Shown: positions 1-9,367, counted from the first letter of the stretch. The stretch: 64,000 nucleotides of DNA from an uncultured Bacilli bacterium (GCA_934096705.1 CAKOMR010000004.1:42404-106403), one strand, 5' to 3'. Made by a program: numbers and translations. The notes: generated by a model not told the origin, from the sequence alone.

Positions 1-61
1 ATTTATATCTTCCTTACTCTAAAATAAGTATATCATAAAAATATATTTTAGTTAACAAAAA

Positions 62-81
62 AAGCAAGTTTTCACTTACTT
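62..81 (-). terminator. Intrinsic terminator after ddl
   Basis: On the minus strand a 7-bp stem AAGTAAG/CTTGCTT (one G-U pair) with a TGAAAA loop is followed by a run of T. The ddl stop codon lies in the left arm. Confidence 0.6.
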
Positions 82-1233
82 TTTAACACCTTTTGTTCCA
101 TTAAATCCTTCAAGGACATTTGTTTCAAAACTTGTTTGCTTTTTTGACTTATTTTGATACTTTTTAATTCCTAAATCAATTACTTGACTAAGCATATCTT
201 TATAAGTTACTCCCATTGGAGTCCATAAGTAAAATGCCAGTGATCCAGGTATAATATTAAGCTCATTTAAATATACTTCATTAGTTTTTTGATCAAGTAA
301 ATAATCAATTCTAACAACACCTGTAGTATTTAATGCTTTACAAGCTTTTTTACTCATTTCTTTTATTTCTTCAGTAAGTTTTTTAGAAATATCTGCAGGA
401 ACTTTTCTTCCTGTGCTTGCCATTCCTTTACTTTTACCACCTGATAAATATTTATCATTATATGAAAGTATCTCATCTGATGAAAATACTTCTTCGATCA
501 TACTTGCTTCATAATTACTATTATCTCCAAGGACTGAACAATTAAGTTCTTTTAAATTTTCAATAACTTTTTCTACTAAAATCTTTTCATCATAAGAAAG
601 AGCATCTTCAATAGATTCGATAAGTTCTTCTTTATTATTTGCAACGCTTATTCCTACACTACTTCCTTGTCTTGCGGGTTTAATTATTACAGGATAGCTT
701 AATTTACTAATATTTTTAATAACGCTATCAACGTCCTTTAAATAATCACTTTCGTAAAAATAATAGTAAGGAGCTACATTTATACCATTTTCCTTTAATA
801 TGGCTTTTTGATAAACTTTATCTTGGCCAATACAGCTTGCATATAAATCACTTTCACAGTATGGTGCACCTAAAGTTTCTAAGAATCCTGCAACAGAACC
901 ATCTTCAGTATTATATCCATGAAGTACTGGGAAAAAGATATCAATTTTAGTAACAACATTAAATGGTATATGATTTTTAACAAGAACGAAATTATTATCT
1001 TTTTTAGTTATTAATACTTCACTTGCCTTTTTACTTACTTGTTTTAAATCTTTATAGGTTTCTATATTTCTTAGTGCACTACCTGTATAAAATACAGATG
1101 ATTTAGAAATATAAATTGGAACTATTTCGTACTTTTCTTCATCAATATTATTCATTGCTTGAATAGCACTAATAATACTTATTTCATGTTCAGTACTCAT
1201 ACCTCCGAAAATAAAACCAACTTTAATTTTCAT
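76..1233 (-). CDS. ddl: D-alanine--D-alanine ligase
   Basis: This ATP-grasp enzyme joins two D-Ala residues for the peptidoglycan stem peptide in the cytoplasm. The 385-residue protein opens with KVGFIFGGMSTEHEIS, the family's N-terminal glycine-rich motif. It carries KPARQGSSVGIS near residue 190 (ATP-grasp loop) and NELNIIPGS near the C-terminus (Mg/substrate site). An upstream in-frame start would add 12 residues, but the ATG at 1233 has GGAGG about ten bases ahead, so I chose it. It follows murF by four bases and supplies D-Ala-D-Ala, the substrate of that enzyme, so the two form a functional operon. Length is slightly above the usual 305-375. Function is confident. Confidence 0.95.
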   Translation of the reverse strand: MKIKVGFIFGGMSTEHEISIISAIQAMNNIDEEKYEIVPIYISKSSVFYTGSALRNIETYKDLKQVSKKASEVLITKKDNNFVLVKNHIPFNVVTKIDIFFPVLHGYNTEDGSVAGFLETLGAPYCESDLYASCIGQDKVYQKAILKENGINVAPYYYFYESDYLKDVDSVIKNISKLSYPVIIKPARQGSSVGISVANNKEELIESIEDALSYDEKILVEKVIENLKELNCSVLGDNSNYEASMIEEVFSSDEILSYNDKYLSGGKSKGMASTGRKVPADISKKLTEEIKEMSKKACKALNTTGVVRIDYLLDQKTNEVYLNELNIIPGSLAFYLWTPMGVTYKDMLSQVIDLGIKKYQNKSKKQTSFETNVLEGFNGTKGVKK

Positions 1234-1237
1234 TTTT

Positions 1238-2806
1238 TTATTCCTCCGTATATAAATCTGGTAAATCATTTTCTATTAATACTACTGTTTTCTTATTACC
1301 AGACTTTTTCATTATATCATTATATGCATCTAAAAATCTATTATATACATTAATTTTCATTTTAGGGTTTACTTCCAAAATGCCTTTTTGAATTGCTTTA
1401 CTACGTTTTTTGCCAATTAAGTAAGCAGTATCTACGTTTTTACCAATCTTTTTACCAAACTCATAATTAAGTTTTTCTTCTTCTTTACCCATTTCTACCA
1501 TACCTGGAGTAATAATTACTTTATTTCCTTCCATCAAAGATAATACATCAACTGCATTACTTGCTCCTACAGGATTTGAATTATAACTATCATCAATTAT
1601 GGTAATATTTTTTACTGTTTTAATTTCTAAACGATGTTTTATAGGTTTAATATTTTTAATGCCAATTTTTATTTCATTTAAAGAAAGTCCCATATGTTTA
1701 GCAAGAGCAGCAGCACTTAAAATATTATAAATATTTTTTTCCCCGAGTAAAATTGTTTGAACATTTACTTTTTCATTTTTAAAGCATAAATCAAAACTTG
1801 TTCCTTTACTACTTATATTAATGTTTTCAGCTGTTACATCAGCTTTATTTTTTATACCGATCCAAATAACTTTAACTTTATTATTTAATTTATATTTTTT
1901 TTCATATTCATCATCTTTATTAAGAACTAGGGCTCCATCACTTGGAAGACTTTCTCCGAGTTCAAATTTAGTTTTACATATATTATCAATTGTTTTAAAT
2001 GTTTCAAGATGTGCAGGTCCAATACTTGTAATAATGCCATATTTAGGTTTTACTAAAGAACATAACTCTTTTATTTCTCCTTTGGCACGCGCTCCCATTT
2101 CACAAATAAAATAATCATTAAAAATAGTTTTTTCATTATTTATTGTAAGTATTACTCCGTTTGGAGTATTAAAACTTCCTGGGGTATAAAACCCTTTATA
2201 TTTTACACTTAATAAACTTTCTAAAATCATTTTTGTACTTGTTTTGCCAAATGATCCCGTTATACCTATAATATTTATATTTTTCATACTGCCAAGTTTA
2301 GTTAAAGCTTTTGATTTATAATGATTAAATATAATTTTTTCCACGGGCATTAAAATACATATAATGCCCATTAAAATAAATGGATTTAAACTAACAAATA
2401 AAACTATTAGTCCAAGAGTAAATGTTATACTTAAATTTTTTGCATATATCATAAATATTAAATAAAAAATTATATCTAATAAATATATTCTTATAAGTCT
2501 TTTGGTAAATTTCAAAGGTAACTTTTCACTATGTTTTATATATGAAGTCACGCTTGTGAAAATAAGTATAAACATTATTGTAAAAAAGTAAATTGTAAGT
2601 AAATTATTAAATTCTTCGAAAAATAAAAGTGATAAACCAAACAAATATTTTAATAAATATAGGTTATAATTCGATTTAATATCTTTAAGTAAAAATTTAA
2701 AATACTTAGATTTATTATTATAAGAGTTTTGTTGTAACATCTGAAGGTCAAATAATGATGAAAAAATAAATAAAACTGTAAGTAATATAATTCCAATAAT
2801 TTTCAT
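1238..2806 (-). CDS. murF: MurF-type Mur ligase with N-terminal membrane domain
   Basis: A Mur ligase, most likely the MurF step adding D-Ala-D-Ala to UDP-MurNAc-tripeptide. The ATP-binding GITGSFGKTSTK loop is at residues 181-192, followed by central and C-terminal Mur ligase motifs (ICEMGARAKGEI, HRLEI, DDSYNSNP). About 150 residues ahead of the P-loop hold roughly five hydrophobic segments, where a soluble MurF has its UDP-binding domain. So the 522-residue protein looks membrane-tethered, near MraY, which uses its product. The start has AAAGGGG upstream. Pairing with ddl supports MurF over MurC/D/E. The membrane domain is seen; its role is inferred. Confidence 0.85.
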   Translation of the reverse strand: MKIIGIILLTVLFIFSSLFDLQMLQQNSYNNKSKYFKFLLKDIKSNYNLYLLKYLFGLSLLFFEEFNNLLTIYFFTIMFILIFTSVTSYIKHSEKLPLKFTKRLIRIYLLDIIFYLIFMIYAKNLSITFTLGLIVLFVSLNPFILMGIICILMPVEKIIFNHYKSKALTKLGSMKNINIIGITGSFGKTSTKMILESLLSVKYKGFYTPGSFNTPNGVILTINNEKTIFNDYFICEMGARAKGEIKELCSLVKPKYGIITSIGPAHLETFKTIDNICKTKFELGESLPSDGALVLNKDDEYEKKYKLNNKVKVIWIGIKNKADVTAENINISSKGTSFDLCFKNEKVNVQTILLGEKNIYNILSAAALAKHMGLSLNEIKIGIKNIKPIKHRLEIKTVKNITIIDDSYNSNPVGASNAVDVLSLMEGNKVIITPGMVEMGKEEEKLNYEFGKKIGKNVDTAYLIGKKRSKAIQKGILEVNPKMKINVYNRFLDAYNDIMKKSGNKKTVVLIENDLPDLYTEE

Positions 2807-2819
2807 TTTAATCCCCTTT

Positions 2820-3542
2820 CTAGTCTAAGAAATTATGAAGTATGGCAATTGTTTGATTTAGATTTTCTAAATAAGCATAATGATGCGCGCCTTCATATTT
2901 AACAAGTCCAGCATCACTAATTAGTTTTTCAAGATCCTCAGCCTCTTTTATAGGTACATCAGTATCAAGTGCTCCATATATTAAAAGTGTTGGGCATGTA
3001 ATATTTTTGGCATTTTCAGTTAAATCTTCATTAACTATCTTAACAAGCGAACCTCTTAAAATATCACTTGCGTTTTTATAGTCTGCAGATCCCCATTTAT
3101 TTCTTAGGTAGTCCGCTAAAGGTTTAAATAATCTAACTTTTTTAACCACTTTATATATTTTTACTTTCATATTTGATTTTTTCTTTTTGCTCGGTCTAAA
3201 TGGAGCAGAAAGTAAAACCACTTTTTCTGTTTTATATTTTGAGGCATAACAAATTGCTACCCTTCCCCCAAAAGAGTGACCAATTAAAATTGGATTTTTA
3301 ACATTTAAACTAGTCAAAAATTCATGTAAAAAATTTGCATAATCTGTTACAGACCAAAAAGAATCTGGTTCAGGAGTAGCTCCAAAACCAGGAAAATCTA
3401 AAATAATAATTCGATGAGTTTTTTCAAAAGGATGGCCTAGCATATCCATCATTTCAATATTTTGTCCCCATCCATGAAGCAAAACAATAACTCCTTTTTT
3501 ATTTGTACCATAATCAACATAATTTACATCATTAATATTCAT
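2820..3542 (-). CDS. Alpha/beta hydrolase
   Basis: An alpha/beta-hydrolase fold protein of 240 residues. It has an HGWGQN oxyanion region, the nucleophile elbow GHSFGG, an acid region GALDTDVP and a C-terminal histidine in GAHHYAYLEN, in the order expected for a Ser-Asp-His triad. There is no signal peptide, so it is probably cytoplasmic. A TTG start 15 bases upstream is possible. The ATG at 3542 is preferred because GGAAGTGGG sits just ahead of it. It lies between lon and murF on the same strand. The substrate cannot be told from sequence. Confidence 0.8.
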   Translation of the reverse strand: MNINDVNYVDYGTNKKGVIVLLHGWGQNIEMMDMLGHPFEKTHRIIILDFPGFGATPEPDSFWSVTDYANFLHEFLTSLNVKNPILIGHSFGGRVAICYASKYKTEKVVLLSAPFRPSKKKKSNMKVKIYKVVKKVRLFKPLADYLRNKWGSADYKNASDILRGSLVKIVNEDLTENAKNITCPTLLIYGALDTDVPIKEAEDLEKLISDAGLVKYEGAHHYAYLENLNQTIAILHNFLD

Positions 3543-3586
3543 AATACCCACTTCCAATACTAATTCTAGAAAAATTATATCATAGT

Positions 3587-5842
3587 TTACTTAAAAAGCC
3601 CATCATATATTTGTGAAAAATTATTTACCATAATAATTTCTACATTCGTAATAATTTCTTTTTCTAATTGACTTAAATCATCAGCATTTGCACTAGGCAC
3701 ATATATTTTATTTACTCCTTCATTTACCGCAGTAGATATTTTTTCTTTGAGTCCTCCGATAGGAAGAATATCACCTTTTAATGAAAGTTCTCCCGTAAAA
3801 GCCACTGATGAAGGTATTTTCTTTTTATTAATCAATGATAAAAGTGCCACAGCGCAGGCAACTCCTGCCGAAGGTCCATCTTTTTTCACTGATGTTTCCA
3901 TAAAATGAAAATGTACATCAAAACCTTTTAAATCAATATTATATGTACTTACTAAATAGCTTATTACCACCATTATGCTATCTTTTAAAACATCACCGGC
4001 TCCACCAGTAATTAAAAGTTTACCAGTGCCTTTATATTTAGTAACCTCTACATGAGATAATTTTCCTCCTAAAATAGTATATGCCATAATATTAGCTATG
4101 CCACATGTACTAATTTCTGGTAAATATTCAATATTTTTATCTTCCAAATATTTATTAACATGCAAAATAGTTATGCTTTTAGCATTAGGTTCATTTACAT
4201 ATACTTTTCTAATAAGTCTTTCTAAAATTCTTTTAAGTTCCCTTACTCCAGGTTCTTTAGTATAACCTAATATAATATACTCTAAAACTTCTTTATTTAT
4301 TTTTAATTCGATTTGATAATTACTTAAAATATTTTTTACTAAATAATTTTTAGCAATATCAATTTTTTGACTTAATAAATAGCCATCCATTCTAATTATT
4401 TCTAACCTATCAAGTAATGTTGCAGGTATTTTATCAATTTCATTAGCCGTTAAAATAAACATTACTTTTGATAAATCAAATGGTTCTTCAATATAGTTAT
4501 CTACGAAAAATTTATTTTGTGTTTCATCTAAAATTTCAAGTAAAGTAGATGCTGGATCACCTTTATAATCTTTAACCATTTTATCTACTTCATCAATTAA
4601 GATAACTGGATTATTAACTTTACACTTAATAATTGCTTGCATTATTTTCCCAGGAGCAGAGCCTAAATATGTTTTACGAGAACCAATAAGTTCTGTAGAA
4701 TCATTAAGTCCTCCAACGCTTATTTTATAAAACTTTCTATTTAAAGCTTTGGCTATAGAAAAAGCAATTGATGTTTTACCTGTACCAGGAAACCCTAAAA
4801 GGCATATTACTGGTGAAGATAAATTAGGATTCTTCTTTTTTAAAACCGCATACTCGCAAATTCTATCCTTAACTTCCTTAAGACCAAAATGACTTTCATT
4901 TAAAGATGATGATATTTTATTAACATTTAAATTTTCTTCCGAAGAAGTATGCCATGGCAAATTTAAAAGTGTATCAAGGTAGTTTTTAATAACAGAACTT
5001 TCTGGACTAAATTCCGAAGAAAAATTATATTTATTTATTTCACTTAAAAGTTTATTATAAGTTTTTTCCTCTAAATTAAGGGAATTTAATTTTTCTAATA
5101 AATCTGTAATTTCATTTTCTTTATTATTGCCAAGTTCTTTATTAATTTCTTTTAATTTTTCTTTTAAAATATACTCTCTTTGACCATTTTCAATACTTTC
5201 TTGTAAATGCTCATTAAGTTCTTTATCAATATGGCAAACAGATATTTCTTCATTTAGATCATTAATTAGATCTTGCGCTCTATTAATAGGATTAATTGAT
5301 TCCATATAATAAAGTTTTTTATTAAAGGGAAATGGCAAAAAAGATGTAATTATATCCGTAAGAGAGTCAATACTTTCTGTATCATTTACGCTTTTTAAAA
5401 TGGAATTTGATACATTTTTATTAAGGGAAATATATTCTTTTAAAAGTTCAATAAGTTTTCTTCGAACTGCAGTTTCTTTAGTTTTTGAAAAAACGGGTAA
5501 TTCAATTATATCTGGTAAACATTTTAATATATTAGTATTCTTATTTTGAAAATATTTTAAAATGCTTACTCTAGTTTCTCCTTTTAATATTACTCTTAAA
5601 TTACCATTTGGAAGCTCTACTTTACTTTTAATATTTGCTATAACGCCAACTTTAGGAAGGTCCTCTAAAGAAGGTTCTGTTTCAAGACTATTTTTGGGAG
5701 CAATAACTAAAACTTTATTATTATTTTTAGAGGCAACTTTAATAATTTTTTTACTAAATTCATTGCTTAAGTCAATTTTAATTTCTTGATTAGGTAAAAT
5801 TATAAGTTCATTGAGGATAAATACAGGTAATAAGTTATTCAT
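3587..5842 (-). CDS. lon: ATP-dependent protease Lon
   Basis: Cytoplasmic AAA+ serine protease for damaged and regulatory proteins. The 751 residues run as N-terminal substrate domain, coiled coil (about 200-270), AAA+ module with Walker A GFPGTGKT (350-357) and Walker B VILIDEVD, then the protease domain. The catalytic Ser in KKDGPSAG is near residue 658 and the Lys in GGLKEK near 699, giving the Ser-Lys dyad at family spacing. Length is near the usual 770-800. AGGGAGG lies ahead of the ATG. A strong promoter with a tandem repeat upstream is annotated separately. Confidence 0.96.
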   Translation of the reverse strand: MNNLLPVFILNELIILPNQEIKIDLSNEFSKKIIKVASKNNNKVLVIAPKNSLETEPSLEDLPKVGVIANIKSKVELPNGNLRVILKGETRVSILKYFQNKNTNILKCLPDIIELPVFSKTKETAVRRKLIELLKEYISLNKNVSNSILKSVNDTESIDSLTDIITSFLPFPFNKKLYYMESINPINRAQDLINDLNEEISVCHIDKELNEHLQESIENGQREYILKEKLKEINKELGNNKENEITDLLEKLNSLNLEEKTYNKLLSEINKYNFSSEFSPESSVIKNYLDTLLNLPWHTSSEENLNVNKISSSLNESHFGLKEVKDRICEYAVLKKKNPNLSSPVICLLGFPGTGKTSIAFSIAKALNRKFYKISVGGLNDSTELIGSRKTYLGSAPGKIMQAIIKCKVNNPVILIDEVDKMVKDYKGDPASTLLEILDETQNKFFVDNYIEEPFDLSKVMFILTANEIDKIPATLLDRLEIIRMDGYLLSQKIDIAKNYLVKNILSNYQIELKINKEVLEYIILGYTKEPGVRELKRILERLIRKVYVNEPNAKSITILHVNKYLEDKNIEYLPEISTCGIANIMAYTILGGKLSHVEVTKYKGTGKLLITGGAGDVLKDSIMVVISYLVSTYNIDLKGFDVHFHFMETSVKKDGPSAGVACAVALLSLINKKKIPSSVAFTGELSLKGDILPIGGLKEKISTAVNEGVNKIYVPSANADDLSQLEKEIITNVEIIMVNNFSQIYDGLFK

Positions 5843-5869
5843 ACTATCCTCCCTTCGAAATTAAGATTT

Positions 5870-5898
5870 ATTATAATGACAAAAAAAAAGAATGTAAA
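5870..5898 (-). promoter_or_regulatory. Vegetative promoter of lon
   Basis: Minus-strand TTTACA (5893-5898), 17-bp spacer, perfect TATAAT (5870-5875), about 27 bases ahead of the lon start codon. Confidence 0.75.
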
Positions 5899-5905
5899 TA
5901 TTAAA

Positions 5906-5924
5906 GACACTTTATTGACACTTT
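5906..5924 (-). promoter_or_regulatory. Tandem 8-bp repeat upstream of lon promoter
   Basis: On the minus strand AAAGTGTC occurs twice, separated by AAT (11-bp period, one helical turn), starting 7 bp upstream of the lon -35 box. It directly follows the stop codon of the ATPase gene. The spacing suits a dimeric activator or repressor. It resembles CtsR operators in layout (tandem direct repeat) but not in sequence. Confidence 0.4.
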
Positions 5925-6776
5925 TTATGAATTAAATTTATTTTCATTCTCTTTGAAAAAATTATAGTAAGTTTTAACAGATGAAAGTTTTTCCCAAGGC
6001 ACTGGAGTAAAGTCTTTAGTATCTAAATCATAAATAACTGCATCGGTTAAACTAAGTAAAAACGGACTATGCGTAGATATTATAAACTGGCAATTATAAA
6101 ACCTCACAGACTCTTCGATAAACTTTTTTAGTTTTAAAATATTTTCTGCAGATAAACTATTTTCTGGTTCATCCAAAATATATATACCATCTTCTTTAAT
6201 TTTGCTTTCCCAAAACATAAGTGAAGATTGACCATTAGATTGCATAGTAATATTATTGTTCATTAAATTATCTCGAACAAATCTAGACATACTTTTGTTT
6301 TTTGTTTCATAATGCTTTTTAAGTTCTTCATACTCAAAAATAGATATATCTTTTGTATTATATTTATTATCTAAATAATATTTTGCAAGTCCTTCTTTTT
6401 CACGATTAACATGCATATTAATGCTTCTTAAATCAAGCAAATAGTCAAATATATCATCGCTTGTTATAGTAACAATTTCAAAAGGCTCATTTGGCATTTC
6501 ATATTTAATTCCTTTTACATAGCAGTCGAAAAGCGCATCTTTATTACTTAAACTACTTCTTTGAGAATTCAATTTTTTTGAAATCATATTTAACAAAGTC
6601 GATTTCCCACAACCGTTATTTCCACAGAAAATAGTTATATCTCCAAATTTAATATTAAGATTTTTCATATAAGTAAATAATTTAAAGGGATAATAACTAT
6701 TATATATTCTTCTTTCATCAACATAGCCAAACTCTTCATCTTCATTTAATAATTTAAAACTTTCTAAATATTTCAT
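5925..6776 (-). CDS. AAA family ATPase, ABC/SMC-like
   Basis: A 283-residue stand-alone nucleotide-binding domain. Walker A GNNGCGKST is at residues 52-60, Walker B is GIYILDEPENSLS near residue 205, and FIISTHSPF is the H-loop. It belongs to the predicted-ATPase group that resembles SMC/RecF heads and includes small ABC-like ATPases of unknown role. An in-frame GTG 18 bases upstream falls inside the promoter spacer, so the ATG at 6776 is taken. That ATG sits six bases after the -10 box and has no ribosome-binding site, so the mRNA is probably leaderless. Cellular role unknown. Confidence 0.75.
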   Translation of the reverse strand: MKYLESFKLLNEDEEFGYVDERRIYNSYYPFKLFTYMKNLNIKFGDITIFCGNNGCGKSTLLNMISKKLNSQRSSLSNKDALFDCYVKGIKYEMPNEPFEIVTITSDDIFDYLLDLRSINMHVNREKEGLAKYYLDNKYNTKDISIFEYEELKKHYETKNKSMSRFVRDNLMNNNITMQSNGQSSLMFWESKIKEDGIYILDEPENSLSAENILKLKKFIEESVRFYNCQFIISTHSPFLLSLTDAVIYDLDTKDFTPVPWEKLSSVKTYYNFFKENENKFNS

Positions 6777-6782
6777 ATAAAA

Positions 6783-6811
6783 AATATATACCACATAAAT
6801 ATCTTTGTCAA
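6783..6811 (-). promoter_or_regulatory. Promoter of the AAA ATPase gene
   Basis: Minus-strand TTGACA (6806-6811), 17-bp spacer, TATATT (6783-6788). The expected start point falls on or next to the ATG at 6776. Confidence 0.75.
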
Positions 6812-6844
6812 TATATTTTTCATACGTTTGTTTGTAAATATAAA

Positions 6845-6876
6845 AATTTAAAAAATGTGACTTTAAATCACATTTT
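6845..6876 (-). terminator. Intrinsic terminator after der
   Basis: Stem AAAATGTGA/TCACATTTT with a 7-base loop, followed on the minus strand by TTAAATTTTTA. The der stop codon is within the left arm. Confidence 0.65.
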
Positions 6877-8176
6877 AATCGTTCTTATTTTTAAATTCTA
6901 ATATGATTGGTGTCCCATCAAGCTCAAAAGTTTTACGAATTTGATTTTCTAAATATCTTGAATAAGAAAAATGTACTAGTTTTTTATTGTTTACTTCGAA
7001 AGTAAATCTTGGTGGCTTAACTGATGTTTGACTTGTAAAATATATTTTAAGCCTTTTTCCTTTATAAGAAGGTGGATTATGCATTTGCACACTTTCCATA
7101 ATACAATCATTGAGTAAACTTGTAGCAATAAGTCTTCCGTGATTTTCATTTGCTTTTATAATCTCGGGCATTAAAGTAGAAAGTCTTTTTGAAGTCTTCG
7201 CAGATACAAATACTACCTTTGCATAAGATAAAAATTTAAATTCATTTTCCATTAAAAGGTGCCATTTTTTAAGTTCTTCCTCAGGATTTTCTACTGTATC
7301 CCATTTATTGACACATATTACAATAGCTTTACCAGCATCAGTTATATATGAAGCAATGTGCTTATCATGTTCAATAATACCTTCTTTTGCATCAATAACA
7401 AGAACACATACATCACTTCTGTCAATTGCCTTTAAAGATCTAATATAAGAATATTTTTCTACTTGTTCATAAATTCTGCCTTTTTTTCTCATACCTGCAG
7501 TATCAATAACCACATACTCTTCACCATTATATTTAAATGTACTATCAACTGCATCACGAGTAGTTCCTGCTACATCAGAAACAATTAATCTTTCCTCTTT
7601 TAAAAGGGCATTAACAAGGCTACTTTTTCCAACATTAGGTCTTCCTACAAAACAAAATTTTACTCTTTCATCAGTTTTTTCTTTTCCCATAGATATATTT
7701 TTTTCGAAATATTCATTAAGCTTATCAAAACCAATGTTATGTTCCGCAGAAACCGCAATAATATCCTCAAAACCTAATTCATAAAAATTATATAAATTAT
7801 TTTGTCTTTCTTTATTATCAGTTTTATTTACTAAAACTAAAACTTTTTTATTCGCTTTATGAAGCATGCTTGCAATCATTCTATCTTCTTTAGAAATTTC
7901 CATCGTAGCATCCACTACAAATAAAACAATATCTGCTTCATCAATAGCAAGTGTGCCTTGCATTAAAATTTCTTTATTAAAGTCTCCATTTTCTAAAGTA
8001 AGACCACCAGTATCAATTAAATGAAATGATTTTTCCTTTAAATTAACAATTCCATAAATGCGATCTCTTGTTACTCCAGGAGTATCCATAATAATTGCTT
8101 TTTTTTCTTTAATTAAACGATTAAAAATCGTACTTTTTCCAACATTTGGTTTTCCTATCAAACATACAGTTTGCAT
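6875..8176 (-). CDS. der: Ribosome-assembly GTPase Der (EngA)
   Basis: A double GTPase needed for 50S subunit maturation. Two G domains are visible: GKPNVGKST at the N-terminus with DTPG and NKTD, and GRPNVGKSS near residue 178 with DTAGMRKKGR and NKWD. A KH-like C-terminal domain follows. The 433 residues match the family. The start at 8176 is chosen over one 24 bases upstream because AAGGAAGGGGGA lies just before it. It lies directly downstream of the prepilin gene and one gene from the GTPase engB. Confidence 0.96.
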   Translation of the reverse strand: MQTVCLIGKPNVGKSTIFNRLIKEKKAIIMDTPGVTRDRIYGIVNLKEKSFHLIDTGGLTLENGDFNKEILMQGTLAIDEADIVLFVVDATMEISKEDRMIASMLHKANKKVLVLVNKTDNKERQNNLYNFYELGFEDIIAVSAEHNIGFDKLNEYFEKNISMGKEKTDERVKFCFVGRPNVGKSSLVNALLKEERLIVSDVAGTTRDAVDSTFKYNGEEYVVIDTAGMRKKGRIYEQVEKYSYIRSLKAIDRSDVCVLVIDAKEGIIEHDKHIASYITDAGKAIVICVNKWDTVENPEEELKKWHLLMENEFKFLSYAKVVFVSAKTSKRLSTLMPEIIKANENHGRLIATSLLNDCIMESVQMHNPPSYKGKRLKIYFTSQTSVKPPRFTFEVNNKKLVHFSYSRYLENQIRKTFELDGTPIILEFKNKND

Positions 8177-8192
8177 GAAAAATCCCCCTTCC

Positions 8193-8720
8193 TTAATCAC
8201 AATAGTAATTTAAATCACTATACACAGAATATGAATTATCCTCTGCAAGTAGATTTTTAGTATTATCTTCTTTAACAATACATGTGTATACACGATTATT
8301 TTCTCTATAAATTTTTAATTTTAAACTATTTATAATTTTGTAATCAACATTATTAGTAATAACCATAGTACATAGTCCAGATTCCATAGTACCACCCTCA
8401 CCACTACATGCAACAGTAGTATAGTCATATTTAGTAGGTTCAACTTTTTCATCTGAATTTAAATAATTATTTTTTATTAAAAATCCTACAGTTTTTTGAG
8501 TATATTGATGCCCGTTTGCGTCAGTAAGAGTAAGCATTTCTTTATTATCTTCTCCCCACTTAGAACCCGCAGAAATAACTTCAGCAAGTTTATTTTTAAA
8601 CATATTTTCGTTCATTTTTCTTTTTACTCCAGTTATACTTACTGTACCAATCAAGCTTACTACCGCTAAAATAACAATTACTGCTAGTAATTCAGTTAAA
8701 GTAAATCCTTTTTTATTCAT
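8193..8720 (-). CDS. Type IV-like prepilin (pseudopilin)
   Basis: A 175-residue protein starting MNKKGFTLTELLAVI, a class III signal peptide. It is cut by prepilin peptidase between Gly and Phe, and Glu5 and the hydrophobic helix are present. The rest is a small globular pilin domain with three cysteines (two Cys near the centre and one in the penultimate position before Asp). AAGGAGAAAAAC precedes the ATG at 8720. An alternative upstream start would spoil the short leader. Likely partners are the prepilin peptidase and PilC/GspF genes at 47.7-50 kb. It may belong to a competence (ComG-like) or adhesive pilus; no assembly ATPase is in the window. Confidence 0.85.
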   Translation of the reverse strand: MNKKGFTLTELLAVIVILAVVSLIGTVSITGVKRKMNENMFKNKLAEVISAGSKWGEDNKEMLTLTDANGHQYTQKTVGFLIKNNYLNSDEKVEPTKYDYTTVACSGEGGTMESGLCTMVITNNVDYKIINSLKLKIYRENNRVYTCIVKEDNTKNLLAEDNSYSVYSDLNYYCD

Positions 8721-8730
8721 GTTTTTCTCC

Positions 8731-9312
8731 TTATAAATAACTTTCAATAATTTTTAAAACGTCTTCTCTACCCTTTTTAGTAACTGTAGAAAACGGAATA
8801 AATATTTCTTCATCAGAAAGTTTTAATGCATCTTTTATTAATTTATCTTGTTTAATTCGATTGTTTTTAGTAATTTTATCGTATTTTGTAGCTACAATAG
8901 AAATATTTAAATTATAGTACTTCAAATAATTATACATTAAAATATCATCTTCCGTAGGTTTATGGCGATAATCTACGAGTAAAAAAACTCTTTGCAAATT
9001 AGTCCTATTTTTAATATAGTCTTCAATCATTAAACCAAATTTTTTTTGTTTATCTTTAGAAACATTTGCAAATCCATAACCAGGTACATCCACAAGATAA
9101 AATTTATCATTTATTAAATAAAAATTTAATGTTTGCGTTTTGCCAGGTTTCGAAGATGTATGAGCAAAGTTTTTTCTTTCAATTAAAGAATTAATAAAAC
9201 TACTCTTACCTACATTACTACGACCTACAAGTAAAAACTCTTTTTTATTATCATCTGGGTACTGAGAAACCCTTACAGCAATCTGTGGCTCTTTAACCGA
9301 CAAAATATCCAT
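8731..9312 (-). CDS. engB: Ribosome-biogenesis GTPase EngB/YsxC
   Basis: A 193-residue TrmE-Era-like GTPase required for large ribosomal subunit assembly. The P-loop is GRSNVGKSS. It also has DVPGYGFA (G3), TKYDK (G4) and PFSTVTKKG (G5). AGGTGAT lies ahead of the ATG. It is expressed from its own promoter (TTGCAA/TATAAT) and likely reads into the prepilin and der genes on the same strand. Length is as expected. Confidence 0.95.
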   Translation of the reverse strand: MDILSVKEPQIAVRVSQYPDDNKKEFLLVGRSNVGKSSFINSLIERKNFAHTSSKPGKTQTLNFYLINDKFYLVDVPGYGFANVSKDKQKKFGLMIEDYIKNRTNLQRVFLLVDYRHKPTEDDILMYNYLKYYNLNISIVATKYDKITKNNRIKQDKLIKDALKLSDEEIFIPFSTVTKKGREDVLKIIESYL

Positions 9313-9330
9313 AAAAAATCACCTAAATAA

Positions 9331-9360
9331 ATTATAACAAAAAAACAAAGTAAATTGCAA
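9331..9360 (-). promoter_or_regulatory. Promoter of engB
   Basis: Minus-strand TTGCAA (9355-9360), 18-bp spacer, TATAAT (9331-9336), just upstream of the engB ribosome-binding site. Confidence 0.6.
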
Positions 9361-9367
9361 TAAAATA

